Positions 40,202 to 49,310 of a stretch of 64,000 bases of DNA are shown in pieces; position 1 is the first letter of the stretch, and each line of letters begins with the position of its first letter. This stretch comes from Xanthobacteraceae bacterium (GTDB lineage Bacteria; Pseudomonadota; Alphaproteobacteria; Rhizobiales; Xanthobacteraceae). The stretch lies in the NCBI GenBank assembly GCA_022844485.1, contig JALHLQ010000002.1, forward strand, positions 62,001 through 126,000, written 5' to 3'. Below the pieces are notes generated by a model. That model made no database searches. It saw only the letters and a program-made list of their open reading frames with translations, and was not told the origin of the DNA. Made by a program: the position numbers and the translations under genes.

Positions 40202-41620
40202 TCAATCAGGCAGCCGATCCTTCAGACGCAAGAGGGCGATCGCCTCGATCTGACGCAGCGCCTCCTCAAACTCCGCGTCCGCCGTGTTCTTCAGCCGGGT
40301 TTCGAATGCGGCGAGAATGTCGTCCTTGCTCCGTCCTTTCACCGCCATGATGAAGGGAAAACCGAAACGCTTCTTGTAAGCCTCGTTCAACCCCGCGAAC
40401 CGCTCGCGCTCGGCGGGCGAGAGGCGGTCGAGACCGGCGGAGGCCTGCTCGGCTGTTGAATCGGCTGTGAGCTGCTCGGTCGGCGCCAGGCGGCCGGCGA
40501 GATCGGGGTGACCATTGATCAGCGCGAGCTTGGCTTCGCGGGGGAGGGCGCGCATGGCCGTGATGAAGGCCTGATGCAGGCCGGCTGCCGTGTCGTGGCG
40601 CGACGACAGGCCCGCGCCGTGCACGGTTTCCGCAAGCTGCGGCGTGTGCTCGAAAACATCGCCGAACGATTCCATGAAAATCGCGCGGTTCATGCGCGAG
40701 GGTTTCAGATCCTTCGGCGGGTGGCGCTTTAGCCAGTGGCGCGCGATGTCGATGCGGCGCGCGACCCAGACCTTCTCATGTGCAGCGACGTAGTCGAGAA
40801 AACGCGCCAGCGCCGCCGCGCGGCCCGGCCGGCCGGCCAGGCGGCAATGCAGGCCCACGGAAAGCATTTTGGGCGCGCGCTCCCCTTCGGCGTAAAGCTG
40901 GTCGAAGGAATCCTTGAGATAGGCGTAGAACTGGTCGCCGGAATTGAATCCCTGCGGCGTCGCAAAGCGCATGTCGTTGGCGTCCAGCGTGTACGGGACA
41001 ATGAGCCCGGGTCCGTTTGCGCCGTCCGCCCAGTAGGGCAGTTCATCGGCGTAGGAGTCGGCGGAATAGAGGAAGCCGCCTTCCTCCATCACAAGAGCGA
41101 GCGTGTGGACCGAGCAGCGTCCCTGGTAGAACCCCAAAGGCCGTTCGCCCGCAATCTCTCGGTGAATCCGGATTGCCTCGAGGATGTGCTTCTTCTCGTC
41201 ATCGCGCGAGAAATCCTTGTACTCGATCCATTTCAGGCCGTGGCTGGCGATCTCCCAGCCGGCTTCATTCATGGCGGCGACCGCGGCCGGATGGCGCGCC
41301 ATGGCGGTCGCGACCGCAAACACGGTGAGCGGCATGCTGCGTTCGGTGAACAGGCGGTGGAGCCGCCAGAAGCCGGCACGCGCGCCGTACTCGTAGAGGC
41401 TTTCCATGTTCATGTGGCGCTGGCCGGGCCAGGGCTGCGCGCCGACGATTTCGGACAGGAAGGCTTCGGACGCCGCGTCGCCGTGCAGAATACTGTTCTC
41501 GCCGCCTTCTTCGTAGTTGATGACGAACTGGACGGCGATCCGCGCGCCGTCCGGCCAGCGCGGGTGGGGCGGATTGCGGCCGTAACCGACGAGATCGCGC
41601 GGGTAGCGGTTATCGGTCAT
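40202..41620 (-). CDS. Fused allantoinase (PuuE type) and OHCU decarboxylase
   Basis: A 472-residue fusion. Residues about 1-305 are a polysaccharide-deacetylase-fold allantoinase (PuuE): VQFVINYEEGGENSILHGD, RHMNMESLYEYGARAG, WEIASHGLKWIEY and GFYQGRCSVHT are its motifs. Residues about 315-472 are 2-oxo-4-hydroxy-4-carboxy-5-ureidoimidazoline decarboxylase: FGDVFEHTPQLAE, LINGHPDLAG, LNEAYKKRFGFPFIMAVKG. The protein would convert OHCU to allantoin and allantoin to allantoate, catalysing two successive steps on one chain. It is 7 nt downstream of the HIU hydrolase gene, in the same unit. Domain assignment is clear. Confidence 0.92.
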   Translation of the reverse strand: MTDNRYPRDLVGYGRNPPHPRWPDGARIAVQFVINYEEGGENSILHGDAASEAFLSEIVGAQPWPGQRHMNMESLYEYGARAGFWRLHRLFTERSMPLTVFAVATAMARHPAAVAAMNEAGWEIASHGLKWIEYKDFSRDDEKKHILEAIRIHREIAGERPLGFYQGRCSVHTLALVMEEGGFLYSADSYADELPYWADGANGPGLIVPYTLDANDMRFATPQGFNSGDQFYAYLKDSFDQLYAEGERAPKMLSVGLHCRLAGRPGRAAALARFLDYVAAHEKVWVARRIDIARHWLKRHPPKDLKPSRMNRAIFMESFGDVFEHTPQLAETVHGAGLSSRHDTAAGLHQAFITAMRALPREAKLALINGHPDLAGRLAPTEQLTADSTAEQASAGLDRLSPAERERFAGLNEAYKKRFGFPFIMAVKGRSKDDILAAFETRLKNTADAEFEEALRQIEAIALLRLKDRLPD

Positions 41621-41627
41621 CGAGGGC

Positions 41628-41981
41628 TCAACTGCCGCGATAGGTGGAGTAGCTCCACGGCGAGGCGAGGAGGGGCACGTGATAGTGCCCGTCCGGTTCG
41701 GCGACGTGGAAGCGGATCGGCACGATGTCGAGGAAGGGCGGCTGCGCCGTCTTCACGCCGGTGCGGCGGAAATGTTCGCCGATGTGGAATTCGATCTCGT
41801 AGCCGCCGGGCCGGAAGGCGTCGCCCGCGAGCAGCGGCTCGTCCGTGCGGCCATCGGCATTCGTCTTCGCCGTCTTGATCAGCGCTCGCGCGCCGCCGTC
41901 CAGACGGTACAGCTCGATGGTCACGCCCGCGGCGGGCCGGCCATTCGCGGTGTCGAGCACGTGGGTGGACAGGCGCCCCAT
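41628..41981 (-). CDS. 5-hydroxyisourate hydrolase (transthyretin-like)
   Basis: A 117-residue transthyretin-related enzyme that hydrolyses 5-hydroxyisourate to [18 protein letters not shown] at 4-17 carries the catalytic His7. The late segment [12 protein letters not shown] and the C-terminal tetrapeptide YRGS are diagnostic of enzymes, whereas true transthyretins lack YRGS. No signal or peroxisomal targeting leader is present, so it is cytosolic. It sits between the urate hydroxylase (divergent, 101 bp away) and the fused allantoinase, giving all steps from urate to allantoate. Confidence 0.95.
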   Translation of the reverse strand: MGRLSTHVLDTANGRPAAGVTIELYRLDGGARALIKTAKTNADGRTDEPLLAGDAFRPGGYEIEFHIGEHFRRTGVKTAQPPFLDIVPIRFHVAEPDGHYHVPLLASPWSYSTYRGS

Positions 41982-42082
41982 GGATTTCCGCTGGACTGCG
42001 TTGATTTACCCTCGAACTTTCTAGCGATATCCGAATAAGGTGCGCCTGCCTAGACTGGCGCAGCGGACGTGGCACGGGCGGC

Positions 42083-43282
42083 ATGGATGCGATTCTTCTC
42101 GAGTGGGGCAGCCTGCTCTTGCGATGGCTGCATGTGATCGCCGGAATCGCCTGGATCGGCTCGTCCTTCTACTTCATGCATATCGATGCGGCGCTGAAGC
42201 CCGTGCCCGACATTCCTGCCGGCAAGGGAGGCGAGGTGTGGGAGGTGCACGGGGGCGGCTTCTATCAGGTGCGCAAATGGCTGGTCGCGCCGGAGAAACT
42301 GCCGCCCGAGCTGATCTGGCACAAGTGGGAAGCCTACGCGACCTGGGTCAGCGGCTTCTTTCTGCTCGTGTGGATCTATTATCTCGGCGCCGATCTCTTT
42401 CTGATCGATCCCGACGTGCGTGCGCTGTCGCCAGGTCTCGCCGCGGGTATCGGGATCGGTTCACTCGTGCTTGGCTGGTTCGTCTATGACGCGCTGTGCC
42501 GCTCGGCCATGGCGTCGCGTGAATTCGCGCTGGCGGGCACCGGATTCGTCTTCATCGTCGCGGTTGCGTTCGGCTTCCAGACCGTGTTCTCAGGGCGCGG
42601 CGCCCTGATGCATACGGGCGCGCTGATGGGCACGATCATGGCGGCCAATGTCCTGCTCGTCATCATTCCCAATCAGAAGAAGGTCATCGCCGATCTCGTC
42701 GCCGGGCGCGAGCCCGATCCCAAGCTCGGCAGGATCGGCAAGACGCGCTCGACGCACAACAACTATCTCACCCTGCCGGTGCTGTTTCTGATGCTGTCGC
42801 CGCACTATCCGATGACCTTCGCGTCGGAATACGCATTCGTGATCGTCGCGCTCGTGCTGGTCGCCGGCGCGAGCATCCGCCATTTCTACAATCGGCGGCA
42901 TGCGGGAGAGGGAAATCCGTGGTGGGCATGGGCTGTCGCGGGCGCGGCCATCGCCGTGGCGGTTGCGATCACGATCATGGCAAGACCCACTTGGCTGGCC
43001 GGAAGCGCGCCGGTGTCCGTCACGAAAGCGGCAGACGTGCCGCGCGCCGTGGACGAGATCCTGTCGAGCCGCTGCGTCATGTGCCATGCCGACGAACCCG
43101 TCTGGGCCGGCATCGCCATCGCACCCAAGGGCGTGCGGCTTGACACGCCCGATCTGATCGCGCGGCAGCGCGAAAGCATCCGCATGCAGACGGTGCTGAG
43201 CAAGGCCATGCCGCCGAACAACATCACCGGCATGACGCGCGAGGAGCGCCGCGTGCTCGCGCAATGGCTTTCGCAACCATGA
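42083..43282 (+). CDS. puuD: Urate hydroxylase PuuD (membrane urate oxidase with cytochrome c domain)
   Basis: A 399-residue inner-membrane protein. The N-terminal part has about eight helices with WLHVIAGIAWIGSSFYFMHID and a conserved VHGGGFYQVRKW motif. The C-terminal cytochrome c domain has one haem site, C331-V-M-C334-H335, and a likely axial Met in the KAMPPNN segment. PuuD converts urate to 5-hydroxyisourate and passes electrons to the respiratory chain, unlike soluble uricase. It is divergent from the HIU hydrolase and overlaps the glycerate kinase as ATGA. The gene symbol follows the known PuuD family in alphaproteobacteria. Confidence 0.93.
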   Translation: MDAILLEWGSLLLRWLHVIAGIAWIGSSFYFMHIDAALKPVPDIPAGKGGEVWEVHGGGFYQVRKWLVAPEKLPPELIWHKWEAYATWVSGFFLLVWIYYLGADLFLIDPDVRALSPGLAAGIGIGSLVLGWFVYDALCRSAMASREFALAGTGFVFIVAVAFGFQTVFSGRGALMHTGALMGTIMAANVLLVIIPNQKKVIADLVAGREPDPKLGRIGKTRSTHNNYLTLPVLFLMLSPHYPMTFASEYAFVIVALVLVAGASIRHFYNRRHAGEGNPWWAWAVAGAAIAVAVAITIMARPTWLAGSAPVSVTKAADVPRAVDEILSSRCVMCHADEPVWAGIAIAPKGVRLDTPDLIARQRESIRMQTVLSKAMPPNNITGMTREERRVLAQWLSQP

Positions 43283-44550
43283 CGATCAGCGACAAGTCAG
43301 CGCGGGCGCTCTTGCGCGCGATGTTCGATGCGGCGATCGCCGACGCCGATCCGGCGCGCGTCGTGCCGGCGCGGCTGCCGGAGCTGCCGCGCGGCCGCTG
43401 CATTGTCGTGGGCGCAGGGAAAGCGTCGGCCGCCATGGCGCGCGCGCTCGAGACGCATTGGCAAGGCGAGCTGCGCGGGCTTGTCGTCACGCGCTACGGG
43501 CACGCCGTCCCCTGCCGGCGCATCGAGATCGTGGAGGCGGCGCATCCCGTTCCGGACGCCGCCGGGGAGCGCGCGGCGGAGCGGATGCTGGCGATGGTCG
43601 GCGATCTCAAAGCCGATGATCTCGTGATCGCGCTGATGTCCGGCGGCGGCTCGTCGCTGCTTGCCTCGCCCGCGGCCGGGCTGACGCTTGCGGACAAGCA
43701 GGCCGTCAATCGGGCGCTGCTTGCGTCCGGCGCGTCGATCGACGAAATGAACTGCGTGCGCAAGCATCTCTCGGCGATCAAGGGCGGCCGTCTGGCGGCG
43801 GCGGCGCATCCGGCGCGCGTCGTGACGCTGATTATTTCCGACGTGCCGGGCGATGATCCGGCGGTCGTGGCCTCAGGGCCGACGGTAGCCGATCCGACCA
43901 CCGTGCAGGATGCGCGCGCGATCCTGCGCAAGTACCGCATTGAGGAGCCGGCGGCCGCGCTGCGGCATCTCCAATCCGGACGGGATGAGACGCCGAAACC
44001 CGGCGATCCCCGGCTGGTGCGCGCCGAAATGCGCATCATTGCCACAGCGCAGGGTTCGCTCGAAGCGGCGGCGCAGGTCGCGCGCGAGCGCGGGTTCACC
44101 CCGCTGATCCTCGGCGACGCGATCGAGGGCGAGGCGCGGGAGGTCGCGCGGGTCCTTGCGGGGATCGCGCGGCAGGTCGTCCGCTACGGCCAGCCGGTCC
44201 CCTCGCCGTGCGTTCTCCTGTCCGGTGGCGAGACGACGGTGACGGTGCGCGGACGCGGCCGAGGCGGGCGCAATGTGGAATTTTTGCTCGCGCTCGCCGT
44301 CGCGCTCGATGGCGCACCCGGTATCCATGCGCTGGCCGGCGACACCGATGGGGTCGACGGGGCGGAGGAGGCGGCCGGCGCGATCGTGACGCCCGACACG
44401 CTCGCGCGCGCGGCCGCGAAAGGCGTGAACGCCAAGGAACGCCTTGCCGACAATGACGGGCATGGCTTCTTTGCCGCGCTTGGCGACCAGATCGTCACCG
44501 GGCCGACGCTGACCAATGTGAATGATTTTCGTGCTGTCTTGATAGGATGA
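43279..44550 (+). CDS. Glycerate 2-kinase (MOFRL family; also annotated hydroxypyruvate reductase TtuD)
   Basis: A 423-residue glycerate kinase. VVGAGKASAAMARALE, VTRYGHA and LMSGGGSSLLASPA are the substrate and ATP loops of the DUF4147 half, and VLLSGGETTVTVRGRGRGGRN with AGDTDGVDG marks the MOFRL domain. It phosphorylates glycerate to 2-phosphoglycerate. ATG 43279 overlaps the PuuD stop, a 4-nt coupling that is preferred over ATG 43264. Allantoate breakdown gives glyoxylate, then tartronate semialdehyde and glycerate, so the coupling links purine carbon to glycolysis (inference). Earlier annotations as hydroxypyruvate reductase are likely wrong. Confidence 0.9.
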   Translation: MTISDKSARALLRAMFDAAIADADPARVVPARLPELPRGRCIVVGAGKASAAMARALETHWQGELRGLVVTRYGHAVPCRRIEIVEAAHPVPDAAGERAAERMLAMVGDLKADDLVIALMSGGGSSLLASPAAGLTLADKQAVNRALLASGASIDEMNCVRKHLSAIKGGRLAAAAHPARVVTLIISDVPGDDPAVVASGPTVADPTTVQDARAILRKYRIEEPAAALRHLQSGRDETPKPGDPRLVRAEMRIIATAQGSLEAAAQVARERGFTPLILGDAIEGEAREVARVLAGIARQVVRYGQPVPSPCVLLSGGETTVTVRGRGRGGRNVEFLLALAVALDGAPGIHALAGDTDGVDGAEEAAGAIVTPDTLARAAAKGVNAKERLADNDGHGFFAALGDQIVTGPTLTNVNDFRAVLIG

Positions 44551-44564
44551 GGGAAGAATCCGCG

Positions 44565-45431
44565 CTAGGTCTCGTCCGCCACCGGATTGCGCAAGACGCC
44601 GATCCCCTCGATCTCCACTTCGACGGTGTCGCCCGCTTTCATCCAAAGCGGCGGCTTGCGCGCGTGGCCGACGCCGGCGGGCGTGCCGGTTGCGATCAGA
44701 TCGCCGGGCTCGAGCGTCCAGATTTCGCTCAAAGTCGACACGATCTTCGCGACCGGGAAGATCATCTCGCGCGTATTGCCGTCCTGCAGCAGCGCGCCGT
44801 TCAAGCGCGAGCGGACGGAAAGACCATGGGCGCCGCGCGGGAGTTCATCCGCCGTCACGATCCATGGGCCGACAGAACCCGAGCGGTCGAAATTCTTCCC
44901 CGCGGTCCATTGCGGCGTCTTGCGCTGATAATCGCGGATGGACCCCTCGTTCATCGCCGTGTAGCCGAAGACGCAATCGAGCGCGTCGTTATCGCCGACA
45001 TGGCGGCAGCGCCGGCCGATGACGATGACCAGCTCGGCCTCATAGTCGAACTTGTCCGAGGCGCGCGGGCGCACCAGCGGCTGGCCGGCGCCGGTGAGTG
45101 ACGTGCGCGCGCGCATGAACAGCGCCGGATAGTCCGGCACCGGAAAGCCGCCTTCCCTGGCGTGATCGGCGTAGTTCAGCCCGACGCAGATGATCTTCGG
45201 CGGCGAGGGCACCGGGAGCAGCAGCGTCGCCGACGCCAGGCTTCGCCTCGCGCTCGCCGGGGCGCGTTTGGCCGCGGCCTTTGCCTTCGCGAGCCCCTCC
45301 TTTCCCGTCGAAATCAAAGCCGTCATGTCGCGCGGCAGGGAGGAATCGGCCGCGGCGATGTCGATCAAGGTGTCTCCGTCGACCACCGCCGCGCGTGGTC
45401 CGTCGGCGGCCTGAAAGCTGGCAAGGCGCAT
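44565..45431 (-). CDS. Fumarylacetoacetate hydrolase family protein
   Basis: A 288-residue FAH-fold hydrolase. IICVGLNYADHAREGG is the family start of the C-terminal catalytic domain. KFDYEAELVIVIG supplies the acidic metal ligands, and GYTAMNEGSIRDYQ with NFDRSGSVGPWIVTADEL follow. DLIATGTPAGVGHARKPPLWMKAGD is the C-terminal half signature. Members hydrolyse acylpyruvates, oxaloacetate or fumarylacetoacetate-like compounds. It is 24 nt downstream of the D-amino-acid transaminase gene on the minus strand, so a 2-oxoacid substrate is plausible. Substrate not determined. Confidence 0.9.
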   Translation of the reverse strand: MRLASFQAADGPRAAVVDGDTLIDIAAADSSLPRDMTALISTGKEGLAKAKAAAKRAPASARRSLASATLLLPVPSPPKIICVGLNYADHAREGGFPVPDYPALFMRARTSLTGAGQPLVRPRASDKFDYEAELVIVIGRRCRHVGDNDALDCVFGYTAMNEGSIRDYQRKTPQWTAGKNFDRSGSVGPWIVTADELPRGAHGLSVRSRLNGALLQDGNTREMIFPVAKIVSTLSEIWTLEPGDLIATGTPAGVGHARKPPLWMKAGDTVEVEIEGIGVLRNPVADET

Positions 45432-45455
45432 GACGCTTCCTCGATCCGGAAATCT

Positions 45456-46310
45456 CTATTCGGCGGACTTGCGCGCGTGATCGATATAGATCTCGCGCAT
45501 GCGCAGGGTAAGTTTGCCCGGCGTGCCGCTGCCGATCGGCTTGCCGTCGATCGACACGACCGGGGTGACGAAGCTGGATGCGCTGGTGATGAAAGCCTCG
45601 GCGGCGCCGTGCGCCTCCTCCAGCGTGAAGGGGCGCTCCTCGATGCGGATCTGACGTTCGGCGGCGAGCGCCAGCGCTGCCTTGCGCGTGCAGCCGGCGA
45701 GAATGTCGTTCGAAATCGGACGCGTGACCAGCACGCCCTCTCTGGTGACGATGTAGGCATTGGACGAGCCGCCTTCCGTCACCGTGCCGTCATCCTCGAT
45801 CATCCATGCCTCCTGGCAACCCGCGGCGGCGGCGGCCTGTTTGGCGAGCACTTGGGGAAGCAGGGCGACGCTCTTGATGTCGCGCCGCGCCCAGCGGATG
45901 TCCGGCACGCTTTTGACGGCGATGCCCTTCGCCGCGGGAGAGTCGACGAGGGGCTTCTCCTGCGTGAACATCACGAGCGTCGGCGGAACGCCTTGCGGGA
46001 ACGGAAAGTCGCGCTCGGCGGCGCCGCGCGTCGCCTCCAGATAGACGAGGCCTTCGCGCAAGTCGTTCCGGCGCACGAGCTCGCGCTCGACCTCGGCGAT
46101 CTTGGCCAGGGGGAGAGGAAGCGCAAGCGCAATCTCGCCGCAGGAGCGCTGGAGGCGCGCAAGATGCAGCGCGTTGTCGACCAGCTTGCCGTCGAGCACG
46201 GCGGCCACTTCGTAGATGCCGTCGGCAAACAGGAATCCCCGGTCGAGGATCGAAACCTTGGCCTCTTCCAGGGGCAGAAAATCCCCGTTCACATAGGCGA
46301 TGCGGTGCAC
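45456..46310 (-). CDS. D-amino-acid transaminase (class IV PLP aminotransferase)
   Basis: A 284-residue fold-type IV aminotransferase. YVNGDFLPLEEAKVSILDRGF is the N-terminal signature, RRDIKSVALLPQVLAKQAA carries the PLP Lys, and EGGSSNAYIVTREG is the cofactor phosphate loop. ITSASSFVTPVVSIDG at the C-terminus matches D-amino-acid transaminases better than branched-chain enzymes. GTG 46310 is the start, with AGGAGG ideally placed on the minus strand. It is divergent from the SDR at 46435. It should interconvert D-alanine or D-glutamate with 2-oxoacids, relevant to wall turnover. Confidence 0.88.
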   Translation of the reverse strand: MHRIAYVNGDFLPLEEAKVSILDRGFLFADGIYEVAAVLDGKLVDNALHLARLQRSCGEIALALPLPLAKIAEVERELVRRNDLREGLVYLEATRGAAERDFPFPQGVPPTLVMFTQEKPLVDSPAAKGIAVKSVPDIRWARRDIKSVALLPQVLAKQAAAAAGCQEAWMIEDDGTVTEGGSSNAYIVTREGVLVTRPISNDILAGCTRKAALALAAERQIRIEERPFTLEEAHGAAEAFITSASSFVTPVVSIDGKPIGSGTPGKLTLRMREIYIDHARKSAE

Positions 46311-46356
46311 GGTCCCTCCTGGAGCTCCCGCTCGCAGCAGCCATGCGCGAGCCGTG

Positions 46357-46385
46357 TTGATCGTGAGGCGGGGGCAACCTATAGC
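46357..46385 (+). promoter_or_regulatory. Candidate sigma-70 promoter of the SDR/pim-like operon
   Basis: TTGATC (46357-46362) and TATAGC (46380-46385) are spaced exactly 17 bp. The start site would be near 46392, giving a leader of about 43 nt before the ATG at 46435. It lies in the 124-bp divergent gap between the transaminase and the SDR. The same -35 with a similar -10 occurs before the paaG-like gene. Confidence 0.5.
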
Positions 46386-46434
46386 AGTCGACTCAGGCGA
46401 GACAACTATCGGACCACTAGAAGCGGGGCGCAGG

Positions 46435-47211
46435 ATGGAAACCGGTCTCAAGGGCAAGCGTGCGCTCGTGCTCGGGGCGACGCGGGGGCTCGGCTTTGCG
46501 ATCGCCAAGGGCCTTGCCGCGGAGGGCGCGCGCGTGATTGTCGCCGGCCGCACGAGCGACAAGTCCGTCGCCGCGGCCAAGGCGATCGGAAAGGGCGCGG
46601 TCGGACATCCTTGCGATACCGGGCAGGCGGCGCAGGTCGACGCGCTGTGGAATGCCGTGAAGCACGATTTCGGCGGGCTCGATGTGCTCGTTCTGAATTC
46701 CGGCGGGCCGCCCGCCGGGCCGGCGCGGGGCGTCTCGTCCGAGGATTGGCGCAAGCAATTCGAGGCGATGTTCGTCGGCCTCGTGCGGCTCGCCGATCAC
46801 GCGCTGCCCGGCATGATCGAACAGAAATTCGGGCGCATCATCGCCATCGCCTCGTCCGGGGTGATACAACCCATTCCCAATCTCGCGATGTCGAACGCCA
46901 TCCGCCCGGCGCTGGTCGGCTGGTGCAAGTCGCTGTCGAACGAAGTCGCCAAAGACGGCGTGACGGTCAATCTGGTGCTGCCGGGGCGCATCCAGACCGA
47001 GCGGGTGGAGGAGATCGACGCGGCCAACGCCAAGCGGACCGGCAAGGATGTGGCCGCGGTGCGCGCGGACGCGCTGAGCAGGATTCCCGCCGGCCGATAC
47101 GGAGAGGCGGATGAATTCGCGGCGGCGGCGGTGTTTCTCGCGAGCGCAGGCGCGTCCTACATCAGCGGCTCGATGATCCGGGTCGACGGCGGCGCCATCG
47201 CGTCAGTGTAG
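46435..47211 (+). CDS. SDR-family oxidoreductase lacking the YxxxK motif
   Basis: A 258-residue SDR with GATRGLG at 14-20 and VAGRTS after the second strand. VLNSGGPPAGP replaces NNAG, and SASYISGSMIRVDGG is the C-terminus. Ser140/Ser141 are present, but the catalytic pair is changed: Ser153 and Arg157 occupy the Tyr and Lys positions in AMSNAIRPAL. I recall this SN-x-x-R form from other SDRs, so it may define a subfamily with another mechanism. It is preceded by a clear promoter and followed 20 nt later by the bifunctional beta-oxidation gene, so it may be the first gene of that operon. Substrate unknown. Confidence 0.83.
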   Translation: METGLKGKRALVLGATRGLGFAIAKGLAAEGARVIVAGRTSDKSVAAAKAIGKGAVGHPCDTGQAAQVDALWNAVKHDFGGLDVLVLNSGGPPAGPARGVSSEDWRKQFEAMFVGLVRLADHALPGMIEQKFGRIIAIASSGVIQPIPNLAMSNAIRPALVGWCKSLSNEVAKDGVTVNLVLPGRIQTERVEEIDAANAKRTGKDVAAVRADALSRIPAGRYGEADEFAAAAVFLASAGASYISGSMIRVDGGAIASV

Positions 47212-47231
47212 CTCTGAGGATCGGGTGCATC

Positions 47232-49307
47232 ATGGCTGACTTCGTATCAACGCGCCGGGACGGCTCGGTCGCGATCATCATTGTCGACAATCCGCCGGTG
47301 AACGCCCTGCGTCAGGAAGTGCGGGCGGGGCTGAAGGACCATTTTGCCGCCGCGGCGCAGGACAAGACGGTCGAGGCGATCGTGCTCGCCTGCGCCGGAC
47401 GCACCTTCATCGCGGGCGCGGATATTTCCGAGTTCGGCAAGCCGATGGCGCCTCCGGGCCTCAGCGACGTGATCGAGGTGATGGAAAACATCAAGAAGCC
47501 GACCGTCGCCGCCATTCACGGCACGGCGCTCGGCGGCGGATTGGAAACCGCGCTCGGCTGCCATTTCCGCGTGGCCGCGCCAAGCGCGCGGCTCGGGCTG
47601 CCGGAAGTCAAGCTCGGCATCCTGCCCGGCGCCGGCGGCACGCAACGCACGCCCCGGCTCGTCGGCCTCGAAAAAGCGATGACGATGATCGTCAGCGGCG
47701 AGCCGATCCCGGCGAAGGACGCGCTCGCAAGCGGGCTCGTCGACGAGATCGTCGAGGGCGATCTCACAGCCGGCGCGGTGGCCTTCGCGCGCAAGGCGCT
47801 GGCGGAGAAACGGCCGCTCGTTCGCGTGCGCGATCGGACCGTCGAACCGGTCGATGCGGCGAAGCTCGATGAGTTGACGGCGTCGCTGCTCAAGCGCGCG
47901 CGCGGGCTGCATGCGCCGGCTGCCGCCGCCAAGGCGGTGCGATGGACGCTCGACGTGCCATTCGATGAAGGCCTTCGGCGCGAGCGCGACACCTTCCTGG
48001 AGCTCGTGCGCGGCGACCAATCGAAAGCGCAGCGGCACATCTTTTTCGCCGAGCGTGAAGCCGCGAAGGTTCTCGATATGCCGAAAGACACGAAAGCGCG
48101 CGAGATCAAGCGCGCGGCCGTGATCGGCGCCGGCACGATGGGCGGCGGCATAGCCATGTGCTTCGCCAATGCCGGCATCCCGGTGACCGTCGTCGAGGCG
48201 GCGCAGGACGCGCTCGACCGCGGCCTCGGCATCATCAAGAAGAATTACCAGAGCACGGTCGCGCGCGGCGGACTGAAGCAGGAGGACATGGACCGCCGGG
48301 TCGGATTGATTCAAGGCACCACCGACTTCGGTGCCGTGAAGGACGCCGACATCGTTGTCGAGGCGGCATTCGAGGAGATGGCTCTCAAAAAGAAGATCTT
48401 CGGCGACCTCGACCGGCTCACCAAGAAGGACGCCGTGCTCGCGACCAACACGTCATATCTGGACGTAAACGAGATCGCCCGGGCGACGAACCGTCCGGGA
48501 GCCGTGCTCGGCATGCACTTCTTCAGTCCGGCGAACGTGATGCGGCTCCTCGAAATCGTGCGCGGCGCGCAAACGGCGCCGGACGTGCTTTCGACGGCGA
48601 TCGATGTCGGGCGAAAGATCGGAAAAGTGCCCGCCGTGGTCGGCGTGTGCCACGGCTTCGTCGGCAACCGCATGCTGCGCGTGCGCGGGATCGAAGCCGA
48701 GCGGCTCTTGCTGGAAGGCGCATTGCCGCAGGATGTGGACGGCGCGCTCACCGGCTTCGGCTTTCCCATGGGACCGTTTGCGATGGGCGATCTGGCGGGG
48801 CTCGACGTCGGCTATCGCGTGCGCAAGGCGCTCGGCGAGCGCAACGAGATCGCGGACACTTTGGTCGAGCAGGGACGCCACGGGCAGAAGACGGGGCGCG
48901 GCTTCTACATTTATGAAGCAGGCTCGCGCACGCCGACGCCCGATCCGGAGGTGGAAAAGCTGATCGTCGACACGGCGGCGCGGCTCGGCGTCAAGCGGCG
49001 GACGATCGGCCGTGAGGAGATTCTGGAGCGGTTGCTCTATCCCATGATCAATGAAGGCGCGCGCATCCTCGAGGAGGGGATCGCGATGCGCCCGGGCGAC
49101 ATCGACGTGGTCTGGGTCTATGGCTATGGCTGGCCGGTGTGGACCGGCGGCCCGATGTTTCACGCCGACCTGGTCGGGCTTGCAAAAATCCGCGACCGGC
49201 TTGCCGCCTTTGCGAAGCAGAGCGGCGACAAGACCCTCGAGCCCGCGCCGCTGCTCGCGCGCCTGGCCGGGGAGGGGCGCACCTTTGCATCGCTCGCGGC
49301 AAAGTAG
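47232..49307 (+). CDS. Bifunctional enoyl-CoA hydratase / 3-hydroxyacyl-CoA dehydrogenase (PimF/MFE-1-like)
   Basis: A 691-residue fusion. The N-terminal crotonase domain (about 1-190) has both catalytic glutamates, Glu105 in GGGLETALGC and Glu125 in GLPEVKLG. The NAD-binding domain starts near 295 with VIGAGTMGGG (297-304), and His429 in GMHFFSP is the dehydrogenase catalytic His. HTGRGFYIYEAG-like C-terminal domains follow. It should hydrate and then oxidise a CoA thioester to the 3-oxoacyl-CoA. Order and family match pimF of the Rhodopseudomonas pimelate operon, followed here by pimA-, pimC- and pimD-like genes. No thiolase gene is in this operon. Confidence 0.92.
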   Translation: MADFVSTRRDGSVAIIIVDNPPVNALRQEVRAGLKDHFAAAAQDKTVEAIVLACAGRTFIAGADISEFGKPMAPPGLSDVIEVMENIKKPTVAAIHGTALGGGLETALGCHFRVAAPSARLGLPEVKLGILPGAGGTQRTPRLVGLEKAMTMIVSGEPIPAKDALASGLVDEIVEGDLTAGAVAFARKALAEKRPLVRVRDRTVEPVDAAKLDELTASLLKRARGLHAPAAAAKAVRWTLDVPFDEGLRRERDTFLELVRGDQSKAQRHIFFAEREAAKVLDMPKDTKAREIKRAAVIGAGTMGGGIAMCFANAGIPVTVVEAAQDALDRGLGIIKKNYQSTVARGGLKQEDMDRRVGLIQGTTDFGAVKDADIVVEAAFEEMALKKKIFGDLDRLTKKDAVLATNTSYLDVNEIARATNRPGAVLGMHFFSPANVMRLLEIVRGAQTAPDVLSTAIDVGRKIGKVPAVVGVCHGFVGNRMLRVRGIEAERLLLEGALPQDVDGALTGFGFPMGPFAMGDLAGLDVGYRVRKALGERNEIADTLVEQGRHGQKTGRGFYIYEAGSRTPTPDPEVEKLIVDTAARLGVKRRTIGREEILERLLYPMINEGARILEEGIAMRPGDIDVVWVYGYGWPVWTGGPMFHADLVGLAKIRDRLAAFAKQSGDKTLEPAPLLARLAGEGRTFASLAAK

Positions 49308-49310
49308 CGG

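Noticed and set aside
43279-44550. Hydroxypyruvate reductase
   Set aside because: Older label for this family. The MOFRL/DUF4147 motifs indicate a glycerate 2-kinase, and no Rossmann NAD-binding motif is present.
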